Source: Roseibium suaedae (lineage in GTDB: Bacteria > Pseudomonadota > Alphaproteobacteria > Rhizobiales > Stappiaceae). Taken from it: 64,000 nucleotides of DNA. The stretch is taken from assembly GCF_900142725.1 (NCBI RefSeq), contig NZ_FRBW01000006.1:1-64000 (forward strand), read 5' to 3'. Shown here one piece after another: positions 10,005 through 17,853 of the stretch. Below the pieces are notes generated by a model. It had not been told where the DNA came from and made no database searches. It saw only the letters and a list, made by a program, of their open reading frames with translations. Made by a program: the position numbers and the translations under genes. How positions within the stretch are numbered: the stretch's first letter is position 1; each line of letters starts with the position of its first letter.

Positions 10005-10038
10005 GGCCCCGGGTCTCGCGTTGCTCGCCCGGGGTGAC
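10005..10038. repeat. REP-like palindrome, copy 2 (inverted)
   Basis: Inverted, slightly diverged copy of 9850-9883, ending GCTCGCCCGGGGTGAC. It lies just beyond the 3' end of the leftward LysR gene (stop near 10067) and could act in transcription termination or mRNA end protection, which is an inference from position. Confidence 0.75.
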
Positions 10039-10066
10039 AGCCCAAGACGTTCTGCATCTTCTCCCC

Positions 10067-10966
10067 TCACAGCGGCCTTGTCCGGGTCACGTAGGTTTCG
10101 AAGAAATCGGAGAACCTGGCGACGCGCATGGGCAGGCGGTCGTAGGGGGGGTAGTAGAGGGTCAGCCAGAGTTCCGGCGGGCTCCAGTCTTCCAGAACCT
10201 GCTGCAACTGCCCGCCTTGCAAGGCCTCCTCGACGATGAAATGGGGCAGAAGCGCGATGCCCTCGCCATTGGCCGCCAGCCGGGCGATCAATTCGCCATT
10301 GTTGCCTGCAAGCGTCTGGCCTGCGCGGATCTTGCGGGTCTTGCCCTGCGACCGCAGCTCCCAGGTTTCCGAGGCCGAACGCTCGTCATAGGCAAGGCAG
10401 GTGTGGCGTTCCAGGTCTTCCGGCGCCTGGGGCACACCATTGGCGGCGAGATAGCCGGGCGAGGCCACCAGAACACGCCGGACCGGACAGAGCTTGCGCC
10501 AGATGGTGGACTTGTCGCGCGGCGCCTCGGAAATCCGGATCGCCAGATCGAAGTCATCGGAGACAATGTCGATGAACCGGTCAGTAAGCGAAAGGGACAG
10601 GACCGTCTGCGGATGATCCACCCGGAAACCGGCCACCACATCAGGCAGGATCTGCTGGCCAAGGGACATGGGCGCGTTGATGCGGATGAGGCCCGCCACA
10701 TCCCCCTGCTCCTCGCGCAGCTCCTCGTTGACCTGCTCAAACCTGTCGAGCAGTGGCGCAATACGGGCGGCATAGACCGCGCCCGCCGAGGTCAGCGACA
10801 CATGGCGGGTCGTGCGCAGCAGAAGCTGAATGCCGAGCTGGTCTTCGAGGCTGCTGACGGCGCGGGTGACGGTTGGCGCGGTCATGGACAGCTCGCGGGC
10901 GGCGGCCACGAAGCTGCGCTGTTCGGCGACGGCCAGGAAGATGCGGATGTGGTCGAGATCGATCAT
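10067..10966 (-). CDS. LysR-family transcriptional regulator
   Basis: DNA-binding regulator of 299 aa, normal for the family. The N-terminal helix-turn-helix reads LDHIRIFLAVAEQRSFVAAARELSMTAPTVTRAVSSLEDQLG, followed by the linker helix and a periplasmic-binding-protein-like effector domain. It is divergent from the ring-cleaving dioxygenase gene, the classic LysR arrangement, so it probably controls the three-gene set 11089-13445 in response to a quinone or phenolic (inference from neighbours). Confidence 0.9.
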   Translation of the reverse strand: MIDLDHIRIFLAVAEQRSFVAAARELSMTAPTVTRAVSSLEDQLGIQLLLRTTRHVSLTSAGAVYAARIAPLLDRFEQVNEELREEQGDVAGLIRINAPMSLGQQILPDVVAGFRVDHPQTVLSLSLTDRFIDIVSDDFDLAIRISEAPRDKSTIWRKLCPVRRVLVASPGYLAANGVPQAPEDLERHTCLAYDERSASETWELRSQGKTRKIRAGQTLAGNNGELIARLAANGEGIALLPHFIVEEALQGGQLQQVLEDWSPPELWLTLYYPPYDRLPMRVARFSDFFETYVTRTRPL

Positions 10967-11088
10967 GAAGCAACTATTGCATAAATTGAAATAATATCCG
11001 CAATTTTATTGCCATTCTCTTTTGTCTGTCCCGGGGCCATCTTTCTCTCAACGGCGCGAACAGCCGCAGCCTGAAAGGAACAGTCACC
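10967..11088. promoter_or_regulatory. Divergent LysR / dioxygenase promoter region
   Basis: Short AT-rich spacer carrying an inverted repeat ATTGC-N19-GCAAT at about 10976-11004, inside a stretch rich in AAATT and TAAT. This is where a LysR-type operator for the dioxygenase operon would be expected. The site assignment is inference only. Confidence 0.45.
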
Positions 11089-12021
11089 ATGCTTACGCAA
11101 ATCAAGGGTCTGCACCACATCACGTCCATGGCCGCCAGTGCCCAGACCAACAGCGACTTCTTCACCAAGACGCTCGGCCTGCGCCGCATCAAGAAGACCG
11201 TCAATTTCGATGATCCGGAGGTCTACCACCTCTATTACGGCGACGAAGCGGGCACGCCCGGCTCGGTCATGACCTATTTCCCCTTTCCGCACATCGCCAA
11301 GGGGCGCCAGGGCACCGGGGAAGTGGGCGAAAGCTACTTTGCCATTCCCGAGGGCTCCCTCGGCTACTGGAAGGAGCGGCTCTCCGGCCTCAACGTCCAG
11401 GGCCTCGCCGAATATGAGGCCTTTGGCGAAAAGCGCCTGCGCTTCCAGGGGCCGGACCGGGACGGTTTTTCCCTGATCGAAACCGGCGAAGAGGGGCGCA
11501 GCGGCTGGACGGTGGATGGCATCGGCAGCGCCGAGGCGATCCGCGGCTTCCATGGCGCAAGCTTCCGTCTGGAAGACGGCGGTGCCACGGCTGAACTCCT
11601 GAATTTCATGAATTATCAGGAGGTTGACCGGAAGGACAACTGGACCCGCTTTGCGGTGGAAGGCGGCAATGGTGCCGATTTCATCGACATTGAAACCCTC
11701 CCCTCCGCCAACAGGGCGCGGCTTGGGGCAGGCTCCGTCCACCACATTGCTTTCGCGGTCGAGGACCGGGCAGCGCAGCTGGAGGTGCGCAAGGCGCTTC
11801 TGGACACGGGCTACCAGGTCACGCCGGTGATCGACCGGGATTACTTCTGGGCGATCTATTTCCGCACTCCGGGCGGCATCCTGTTCGAGGTTGCCACCAA
11901 CGAGCCCGGCTTCGACCGGGACGAGGACACGGCACATCTGGGCGAAGCCTTGAAACTGCCGAGCCGTTACGAGCCGCACCGGGCCAAGATCGAAGCGCTT
12001 CTTGAGCCGATCACCGACTGA
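11089..12021 (+). CDS. Ring-cleaving dioxygenase of the VOC/glyoxalase superfamily (MhqA/MhqO-like)
   Basis: 310 aa with two VOC modules: the N-terminal one starts with IKGLHHITSMAASAQTNSDF and the second carries GAGSVHHIAFAVED. The metal ligands are expected among the conserved His in LHHIT and HHIAF and the Glu in GGILFEVATNEPG. MhqO-type proteins in Firmicutes cleave hydroquinone-like compounds. The order dioxygenase, MhqD-like esterase, pirin, under a divergent LysR gene, supports quinone/hydroquinone detoxification. The exact substrate is unknown. The start follows a GAAAGGA ribosome site. Confidence 0.82.
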   Translation: MLTQIKGLHHITSMAASAQTNSDFFTKTLGLRRIKKTVNFDDPEVYHLYYGDEAGTPGSVMTYFPFPHIAKGRQGTGEVGESYFAIPEGSLGYWKERLSGLNVQGLAEYEAFGEKRLRFQGPDRDGFSLIETGEEGRSGWTVDGIGSAEAIRGFHGASFRLEDGGATAELLNFMNYQEVDRKDNWTRFAVEGGNGADFIDIETLPSANRARLGAGSVHHIAFAVEDRAAQLEVRKALLDTGYQVTPVIDRDYFWAIYFRTPGGILFEVATNEPGFDRDEDTAHLGEALKLPSRYEPHRAKIEALLEPITD

Positions 12022-12084
12022 CGAAGCGCGCCTGCGCGGGAGCCCCCTCCCCGCGCAGGCGGCCCGGATCACAGGAGACAGATC

Positions 12085-12744
12085 ATGACGACTTCATCCT
12101 ATACCGCCCGCGTGAAGGCTCCGGCCGCCGGGCAGCCCCTCGTCCTGGCCTTCCACGGCACGGGCGGAAACGAGCATCAGTTTGCCGGCTTCGTCGAGGA
12201 CATCCTGCCGCAAGCAGGGCTTGTCTCGCCGCGGGGCGACGTATCCGAACACGGCGCGCTGCGCTTCTTCCGCCGCACGGGCGAAGGGGTCTACGACATG
12301 GCGGATCTGGAGCTGCGGACGCAGAAAATGGCCGCCTTTATCACGGCGCACCGGCAGGAAAATCCCGGTCACCCGGTCTATGCCTTCGGCTATTCCAATG
12401 GCGCCAACATTCTGGCGGCGGTGGCCTTCCGGCATCCGGAACTCTTTGACCGGATTGCCCTGCTCCACCCGCTGATCCCCTGGACCCCGGCAGAGCAGGC
12501 CGGCCTTGCGGGCAAGGCGATCCTGCTGACCGCAGGCCGCCGCGACCCGATCTGCCCCCTGCCCCTGACCGAGGCGCTGGTGACCTATTTCAACGCGCAA
12601 GGGGCTGACCTGTCGCTGGAAATCCATGACGGCGGACATGAAATCCGCCAGCCCGAAATCGACGCCCTCGCCAGCTTCCTGAGCGCGCCGCAAGGCGCAG
12701 GTCTGACCAAGGCAGGACTGGCAAGGACAGACCTGGAGACATGA
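12085..12744 (+). CDS. Alpha/beta hydrolase, phospholipase/carboxylesterase family (MhqD-like)
   Basis: Cytoplasmic serine hydrolase of 219 aa. LVLAFHGTGGNEHQF is the oxyanion strand, YAFGYSNGANI the nucleophile elbow (G-Y-S-N-G), and the acid and His are likely in GRRDPICP and HDGGHEI. Length and motifs fit the carboxylesterase family that includes MhqD, found beside MhqO-type dioxygenases in quinone-stress operons. It lies 63 bp after the dioxygenase and overlaps the pirin gene by 4 bp, so co-expression is likely. Confidence 0.82.
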   Translation: MTTSSYTARVKAPAAGQPLVLAFHGTGGNEHQFAGFVEDILPQAGLVSPRGDVSEHGALRFFRRTGEGVYDMADLELRTQKMAAFITAHRQENPGHPVYAFGYSNGANILAAVAFRHPELFDRIALLHPLIPWTPAEQAGLAGKAILLTAGRRDPICPLPLTEALVTYFNAQGADLSLEIHDGGHEIRQPEIDALASFLSAPQGAGLTKAGLARTDLET

Positions 12745-13445
12745 CCATGAGCCTGATCCACGAAAACATGAACCGGGGCCACACCACCACGGGCTGGCTC
12801 GACAGCTTCCACACGTTCTCCTTTGGCGGCTTCCGCGATCCGGCCCGCATGGGCTATGGCGCCCTGCGGGTCATCAACGAGGACCGGATCATTCCCGGCT
12901 CCGGCTTTGGCGAACATGGCCATGGCGACATGGACATCCTGACCCTGGTCCTCGCCGGCAAGCTGCGCCACCAGGACACGCTCGGCAACGAGACGGAAAT
13001 CGCCCCCGGCGAGGTCCAGCTCATGTCGGCGGGCAGCGGTATCCGTCATTCGGAAATGAACGCTTCCAAGACGGCTCCCGCGCATTTCCTGCAGATCTGG
13101 ATCCTTCCGGACAGTCAGGGCGGCGCGCCGGACTATCAGCAGGCCAGTCTGCCGGAACAGGAAAACGCCCGGGACTGGACGCTGATCGCCAGCGGCACCA
13201 GGGGGGAAGCCCCCTTGAGCCTCCTGTCGGACACAAAGCTCTCCATCGCCTATCCGCTGGCAGGCAGCTCGCTGGCGGTGCCGTCCGGCAAGGGGCGGCG
13301 GACCTTCGTGCAGATCGTCGAAGGGGTTGCCACCATCGGCGGCGAACGCCTGACCGCCGGCGACGGTCTCCAGACCTCAGAAGACACCCTCCCGCCCCTG
13401 ATCTGGGTCACGGACGGTCAGGCCCTGCTCTTCGATATGGAGTGA
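12741..13445 (+). CDS. Pirin-family cupin protein (YhhW-like)
   Basis: 234 aa bicupin. The metal-binding cupin motif is visible as FGEHGHGDMDILTLVLAG with the later Glu/His in SGIRHSEMNASK. The opening GWLDSFHTFSFGGFRDPARMGYGALRVINEDRI is typical of pirins. Bacterial YhhW-type pirins can have quercetin 2,3-dioxygenase activity, consistent with an aromatic or quinone-handling operon. The start (ATG 12741) has GGAG just upstream inside the hydrolase gene; a second ATG at 12747 is possible. Confidence 0.85.
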   Translation: MTMSLIHENMNRGHTTTGWLDSFHTFSFGGFRDPARMGYGALRVINEDRIIPGSGFGEHGHGDMDILTLVLAGKLRHQDTLGNETEIAPGEVQLMSAGSGIRHSEMNASKTAPAHFLQIWILPDSQGGAPDYQQASLPEQENARDWTLIASGTRGEAPLSLLSDTKLSIAYPLAGSSLAVPSGKGRRTFVQIVEGVATIGGERLTAGDGLQTSEDTLPPLIWVTDGQALLFDME

Positions 13446-13485
13446 GGACCGGACCAGAAGACTGATGCCGCTGCGGGACTTTTCT

Positions 13486-13528
13486 GCTGGCCCCTGTCCT
13501 GCCCCACCGGACAGGGACCAGCGTTTTT
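13486..13528 (+). terminator. Rho-independent terminator after the pirin gene
   Basis: Stem GCTGGCCCCTGTCC pairs with GGACAGGGACCAGC (one mismatch) around a short C-rich loop and is followed by GTTTTTC. It ends the 11089-13445 operon and separates it from the biosynthetic locus. Confidence 0.85.
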
Positions 13529-13736
13529 CACTTTTGAGGCCTCGATCAGGCGGGCCTTCTGTTGAACTGGGAAAAATACTTATCTTTCAGCAATATATCC
13601 GTTTCTGCAGGCAAGATGCGCGTTCCTGCGATAGGATCATCCACAGCCTTCCGAATTGACGTTCTGCACCCACCAAGTTTGAGTGAAGACGCTCTCTCTC
13701 AGGCGTGATATCCGCCTAGTGGAAGTGGAGTGCGAT

Positions 13737-15404
13737 ATGCTGAGAAATCGGGTCGTAGAGGCGCTTGTCTCTCGAACGTCAACCGAGGTGATGGGGTTCC
13801 TGTCCCGGAACGGGGACAGCAAACTTCACAGCGGGCAGACGTTGCTCGCGTCCGCTCAGCAGATCGAACAGGTGCTGCGTGGCTGGATGGGCGAAGGCGA
13901 GCGCATCGTCATTCTGGCCTTGCCGGCTGGCGAAGACTTTGCCAGAGCCCTTCTGGGGTGCGTGCTTGCCGGTATCACCGCCGTACCGGTGACACTGCCG
14001 CGACCGGGAAGCCATACGGACAGACTCCTTACAATTGCCAGGGATTGCAGGGCCGATGCCATATTGTGCCTGGAATCCAGCCGTTCCCTGCTGACCCAGG
14101 CCTTGAGCCGGGAGGGAGAAAAGCCGTTTTCCCTCATCGCCCTGGATCAGCCGGATGCGGAGCTGCCTGCATTCCAGCGGCGCTCGGCGGACACCGGAAA
14201 GGACATAGCGGTCGTCCAGTACACCTCCGGTTCGACCCGTGCACCCAAAGGCGTTTGCGTCACGGGTGACAACATCCTCGCAAATGCTGACCTTGTTGCC
14301 CGCAGCTGGCAGATGGACGAGCAAACCCGTTTCGTGAACTGGCTGCCGCACTATCATGACATGGGTCTGATGGGCGGCATCTTCTATCCTCTGCTCTGCG
14401 GCGGTGTTTCTTTCCAGATGAGCCCGCTGGATTTCATTCGACGCCCGGAAAGCTGGCTTCAAGCCATCGCCACGCACCGGGCCAACTTCAGCGGTGGACC
14501 TGCCTTCGCCTTCGACGCCTGTCTTCGCAGAGTGCCGGATGCGGATTCCCTTCAGCTTGATCTTTCCTGTTGGGATCGTGCGTTTTGCGGTGCCGAACCG
14601 GTTCCTGCAGATCTGCTTGATCGCTTCCATGCGCATTTCAAGGCAGCCGGCCTTAGAAGACAGTCGCTCTTCCCCTGCTACGGGATGGCGGAAATGACGC
14701 TGTTTGCGGCAGGACTGCCTGATGATGATCTTGCTGCGGAAAAGCCTTCGCTGGCAAAGACTGCTCCCTGCAACTTGAACGATGAGCTGCGGCAGGGTAT
14801 TGTAATTATTGATCATGAAACTAGAGAACAGCTTCCGGATGGCCAAAGCGGAGAAATCTGGCTACGAGGCCCGTCTCAGGCAGACGGCTATCTTTACCTA
14901 TCGAAATATTCAGACAAGACTTTTCTTCAAAAAATAAGCGGTGATGAGAAATCTGAATGGTTGAGAACAGGTGATATTGGTCATATTCGTGACGGGAAGC
15001 TTTTCATTACTGGACGATACAAAGACATCGTGATTTGTAATGGCCGGAAATTTTCAGCTCCGGAGATCGAGTGGGTGGTCTGTGCGACGGATCCGGCGCT
15101 CAATCCGCTGGCTGCCGCCGTTTTTATGCCGGATCCAGCTGCTACAGGTCAGGCAGTTCTGATTGCCGAACTGAACAGCCGGGAAACGCTGTCCCGGCCG
15201 GAGGCGGACGTAAAGAAAGACATCCTGCAGATCGCCAGAGGCGAATGGGGACTTGAGTTGACGCAGATTGATTTCGTGCCGCGCGGAACGCTGGACCGGA
15301 CCAGCAGCGGGAAAATTCGCCGCAGTGCGGTGGCCGAGAAATTCTGTTTGGGTGGTTTTGATTTCCCTAAGTCCGAACGCCACAATCAGGTGCTAGAGAA
15401 ATGA
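13737..15404 (+). CDS. Fatty acyl-AMP ligase (FAAL-type adenylate-forming enzyme)
   Basis: Activates a carboxylic acid, probably a fatty acid, as acyl-AMP for loading onto a carrier protein. The ATP loop is YTSGSTRAPKGV at about residues 162-173. LPHYHDMGLMGGIFYPL, PCYGMAE, GEIWLRGPSQADGY and LRTGDIGHIRDGKLFITGRYKD are typical of FAALs rather than CoA ligases; FNWLPHYHDMGL and GRYKDIV are especially FAAL-like. I chose ATG 13737 because GGAG lies 7 bp upstream; a GTG at 13683 would add 18 residues. The stop overlaps the next gene by ATGA. The small ACP at 17596 is the obvious acceptor. Chain length and the exact acid are not readable. The 3' third is locally AT-richer than flanking genes. Confidence 0.87.
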   Translation: MLRNRVVEALVSRTSTEVMGFLSRNGDSKLHSGQTLLASAQQIEQVLRGWMGEGERIVILALPAGEDFARALLGCVLAGITAVPVTLPRPGSHTDRLLTIARDCRADAILCLESSRSLLTQALSREGEKPFSLIALDQPDAELPAFQRRSADTGKDIAVVQYTSGSTRAPKGVCVTGDNILANADLVARSWQMDEQTRFVNWLPHYHDMGLMGGIFYPLLCGGVSFQMSPLDFIRRPESWLQAIATHRANFSGGPAFAFDACLRRVPDADSLQLDLSCWDRAFCGAEPVPADLLDRFHAHFKAAGLRRQSLFPCYGMAEMTLFAAGLPDDDLAAEKPSLAKTAPCNLNDELRQGIVIIDHETREQLPDGQSGEIWLRGPSQADGYLYLSKYSDKTFLQKISGDEKSEWLRTGDIGHIRDGKLFITGRYKDIVICNGRKFSAPEIEWVVCATDPALNPLAAAVFMPDPAATGQAVLIAELNSRETLSRPEADVKKDILQIARGEWGLELTQIDFVPRGTLDRTSSGKIRRSAVAEKFCLGGFDFPKSERHNQVLEK

Positions 15405-17575
15405 ATTTCCAGAAGACAGATGTCTGGTCTGATCCCGGCACATTTCTAGGCGATCCTGCAACTGTGCGCAGTGTTCTGCGCAATCAGGATTTTGTCATTA
15501 CCGATTTTGCGCCTTATCTGGAGCACATCCAGCAAAGGCTCGGCCAGCCTCTGTCCAATGTTGTCGATCTGATCCATTCGAGTTTTCTCTTCGACAACGG
15601 CGAAGTGCACCTGAATGGCCGTAGACGGGTCGCTCCCTGTTTTTCGCCCCGCTTTGTCGAAGGCTGGCGCCCAAGGATCCGGAAGGCAGTCGAGGATGCG
15701 CTGGACAATCTTGCGGCATCGGCAAATCCGGATTTGATGTCCGGCTTTGTTGAAGATGCCTTTCTGAGTGTCGCGTCATCGGTCTTTGGGGTTGCAAGCA
15801 GCGAACGTCAAAAGCTGGCCGGGTCCATCCGGCAGTTGAATTCGCTTGTGACACCGATGCTGCCAATCGCGACACTTATCAAGATTGATGAAGCCATCGG
15901 CCATTTGATCAATGTTCTCATGGAAGATGAGAGCGTTGTTGATCCCTCCGGCATCCCTACTGTGTTCCAGGCGCTGAAAGAGCAGCCGGGAATGACCAAG
16001 AGGGAAGCCGTCAACCTGACGCTCACGACCCTTGTGGCGTCCCACACGATGGCGCAGGGGGTTGCCTTTTCCATTTATGCGCTCCTGATTGATACGCCTG
16101 ACAAGTGGAAGGCCCTGGCTGCGAATAAGTGCACGTCTGACTGGCTTGACGAGCTTTTGTCCCGGTTTACGTCGACACAGACTCTGATCCGGGCAGCGTC
16201 AAAAGACACCAAGTTTCAAGGCTGCCCCCACGCACAGGGCGAGGCGGTCGTCATGTCGATGCCGCGCATAAACAAGGCGCTCCGGCAGCAGCGTGACCAG
16301 AAGGGCGACGGGGCATGGCATATGTCCTTCGGTTTCGGGCCGCACAAGTGTCTTGGCGCACCCCTTTCAGAAGTGTTTTTCGAAGAAGTCCTTCCTGCAC
16401 TGGCCCGCAGGTTTCCTGATCTGATCCTGCATCGTCACAAGGTGAATTTCCACGTTTCCATGCTGGTGCAATATCCGAAGCAGCTTCCTTGCGAACTCGC
16501 GCCATCCAACAAGCGGATCAACTCCCGGATGGTCGAGATTTCGGAGATGGCTGCAGCACGCGCCATCGTGAATGATGATGAGAACTGGTCTCCGCCGACG
16601 ATGGAAGCGCATCTGTCGGTCTTGCAGGACAGGTCCGGCAAGGACCTGACCCAGGCCCTCAACATTGCCCGCAATGCGATGTTCTTCATGTCCGGTCCCC
16701 GCCACGCGGCCTTGCGGTCCGAGGTGATGGATTGTCTTGGCGGCAACCGGCTGGTTGCCTGGCAACCGATGATCGATGACGTGGTGAGCACGGTCCTCGA
16801 TGAGCTGGAGGCACAAAAGAAGCCTGACCTGATCGGCGACTTTGCGGATCCGATTTTCCGGAGAGTTGCGAAGACCATTCTGGGCCTTGAGTCCGGAGAC
16901 CCGCAGCAATTCGATACGCTTGCTCCCATTCTCCAGGATGTCCTGGAGCCCTGGTTGCCGATGCGCGAGCTGGAACGGCTTCAAGGCATCTTTGCGACCT
17001 TGATCGCGGACATGAAGGACCCGGTTCCCAATCCGTCCCTGCCTTCGGACCCGCTGCTTGCGGCGCTGATCAAGGCGGAGCTGCCCGGGACAAGCCGCGA
17101 CGACCTGAAGTCGCTTGTGCTGATCCTCTATGGAGCCAGCTTCAATCTGTCCCATACGCTTGGCAATGTGCTTCATCAGCTGCTGACGCTGCATGCGGAC
17201 AGCACAGATATGGCTCTGTCCCTGGCCGAGGACAATGTCCGGCTGGAAGAGTTCATCTCCCTTTGCGCCTCGCCCAGATATATCTATCGCATGGCGCGCA
17301 AGCCCTTGAACTTCGAGGGGTTCGAGATGGGGGCCGGACACACGCTGCGTTTAAACCTGCAGGCCATCAACCGGGGCGTTTCCTCCGGAAATCTTGCGTT
17401 CGGACACGGTTTGCACCGTTGTGTGGGAGCTGCTTTGTCGAAGCGGCTCTTGCGCACCGCAGTGCCCGCCTTGTTCAAACGGTTCCCCAAGCTTCACCTG
17501 CATGCCCAGCAACAAACCTATTTTGACATGACGCAAACCGTTGCTCTGTCACGACTTCCCTGCCGTCTTGGCTAA
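15401..17575 (+). CDS. Tandem cytochrome P450-P450 fusion protein
   Basis: 724 aa made of two P450-like halves (about 1-370 and 371-724). Each has the haem-thiolate loop: FGFGPHKCLGAPL with Cys317 and FGHGLHRCVGAAL with Cys674, both matching FxxGxxxCxG. The usual K-helix ExxR is altered in both: E251-LLS-R puts Arg at +4, and the second half has EEFIS with Ser at +3. The I-helix acid-Thr pair is also degenerate (ASHTMAQ; ASFNLSHT). No reductase or ferredoxin domain is fused and no redox partner gene is adjacent. Position between an acyl-AMP ligase and an ACP suggests action on an acyl-ACP, as known for BioI-type P450s (inference). One or both halves may be structural or catalyse an atypical reaction. 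A single frame through the junction rules out a simple annotation error. Confidence 0.85.
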   Translation: MNFQKTDVWSDPGTFLGDPATVRSVLRNQDFVITDFAPYLEHIQQRLGQPLSNVVDLIHSSFLFDNGEVHLNGRRRVAPCFSPRFVEGWRPRIRKAVEDALDNLAASANPDLMSGFVEDAFLSVASSVFGVASSERQKLAGSIRQLNSLVTPMLPIATLIKIDEAIGHLINVLMEDESVVDPSGIPTVFQALKEQPGMTKREAVNLTLTTLVASHTMAQGVAFSIYALLIDTPDKWKALAANKCTSDWLDELLSRFTSTQTLIRAASKDTKFQGCPHAQGEAVVMSMPRINKALRQQRDQKGDGAWHMSFGFGPHKCLGAPLSEVFFEEVLPALARRFPDLILHRHKVNFHVSMLVQYPKQLPCELAPSNKRINSRMVEISEMAAARAIVNDDENWSPPTMEAHLSVLQDRSGKDLTQALNIARNAMFFMSGPRHAALRSEVMDCLGGNRLVAWQPMIDDVVSTVLDELEAQKKPDLIGDFADPIFRRVAKTILGLESGDPQQFDTLAPILQDVLEPWLPMRELERLQGIFATLIADMKDPVPNPSLPSDPLLAALIKAELPGTSRDDLKSLVLILYGASFNLSHTLGNVLHQLLTLHADSTDMALSLAEDNVRLEEFISLCASPRYIYRMARKPLNFEGFEMGAGHTLRLNLQAINRGVSSGNLAFGHGLHRCVGAALSKRLLRTAVPALFKRFPKLHLHAQQQTYFDMTQTVALSRLPCRLG

Positions 17576-17595
17576 TATTTCTACACGAGAAGATA

Positions 17596-17853
17596 ATGAA
17601 CGCTCATTCGATCACGCCCGAAGTTCAGTCCTTCCTGAAGGAAAGACTGTCCTTTTATACAAAGATGGATCAGGACAAGATTGCACAAGATGCCGATCTG
17701 ATCAGCCTTGGTCTTCAGTCTATCGATGCGGTTCTGATCTCCGGCGAGATCGAAGACCACTTCAAGATCGAGCTCGATCCGTCGACCGTATTCGAGCATG
17801 ACACGTTCGAGAGCTTTGCAGCCGAAATCACCCGCCGTTTGAACGCAAAATGA
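17596..17853 (+). CDS. Acyl carrier protein
   Basis: 85-residue carrier protein. LISLGLQSIDAVLIS places the phosphopantetheine-accepting Ser at residue 42, with a Q-S-I-D context instead of the common D-S-L. The helix II/III pattern (IEDHFKIELDPSTVFEHDTFESFAAEI) fits the family. It is probably loaded by the acyl-AMP ligase upstream and presents the chain to the P450 fusion and the carbamoyltransferase. It overlaps the carbamoyltransferase by ATGA. No phosphopantetheinyl transferase gene is in this window, so one elsewhere must serve it. Confidence 0.9.
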   Translation: MNAHSITPEVQSFLKERLSFYTKMDQDKIAQDADLISLGLQSIDAVLISGEIEDHFKIELDPSTVFEHDTFESFAAEITRRLNAK

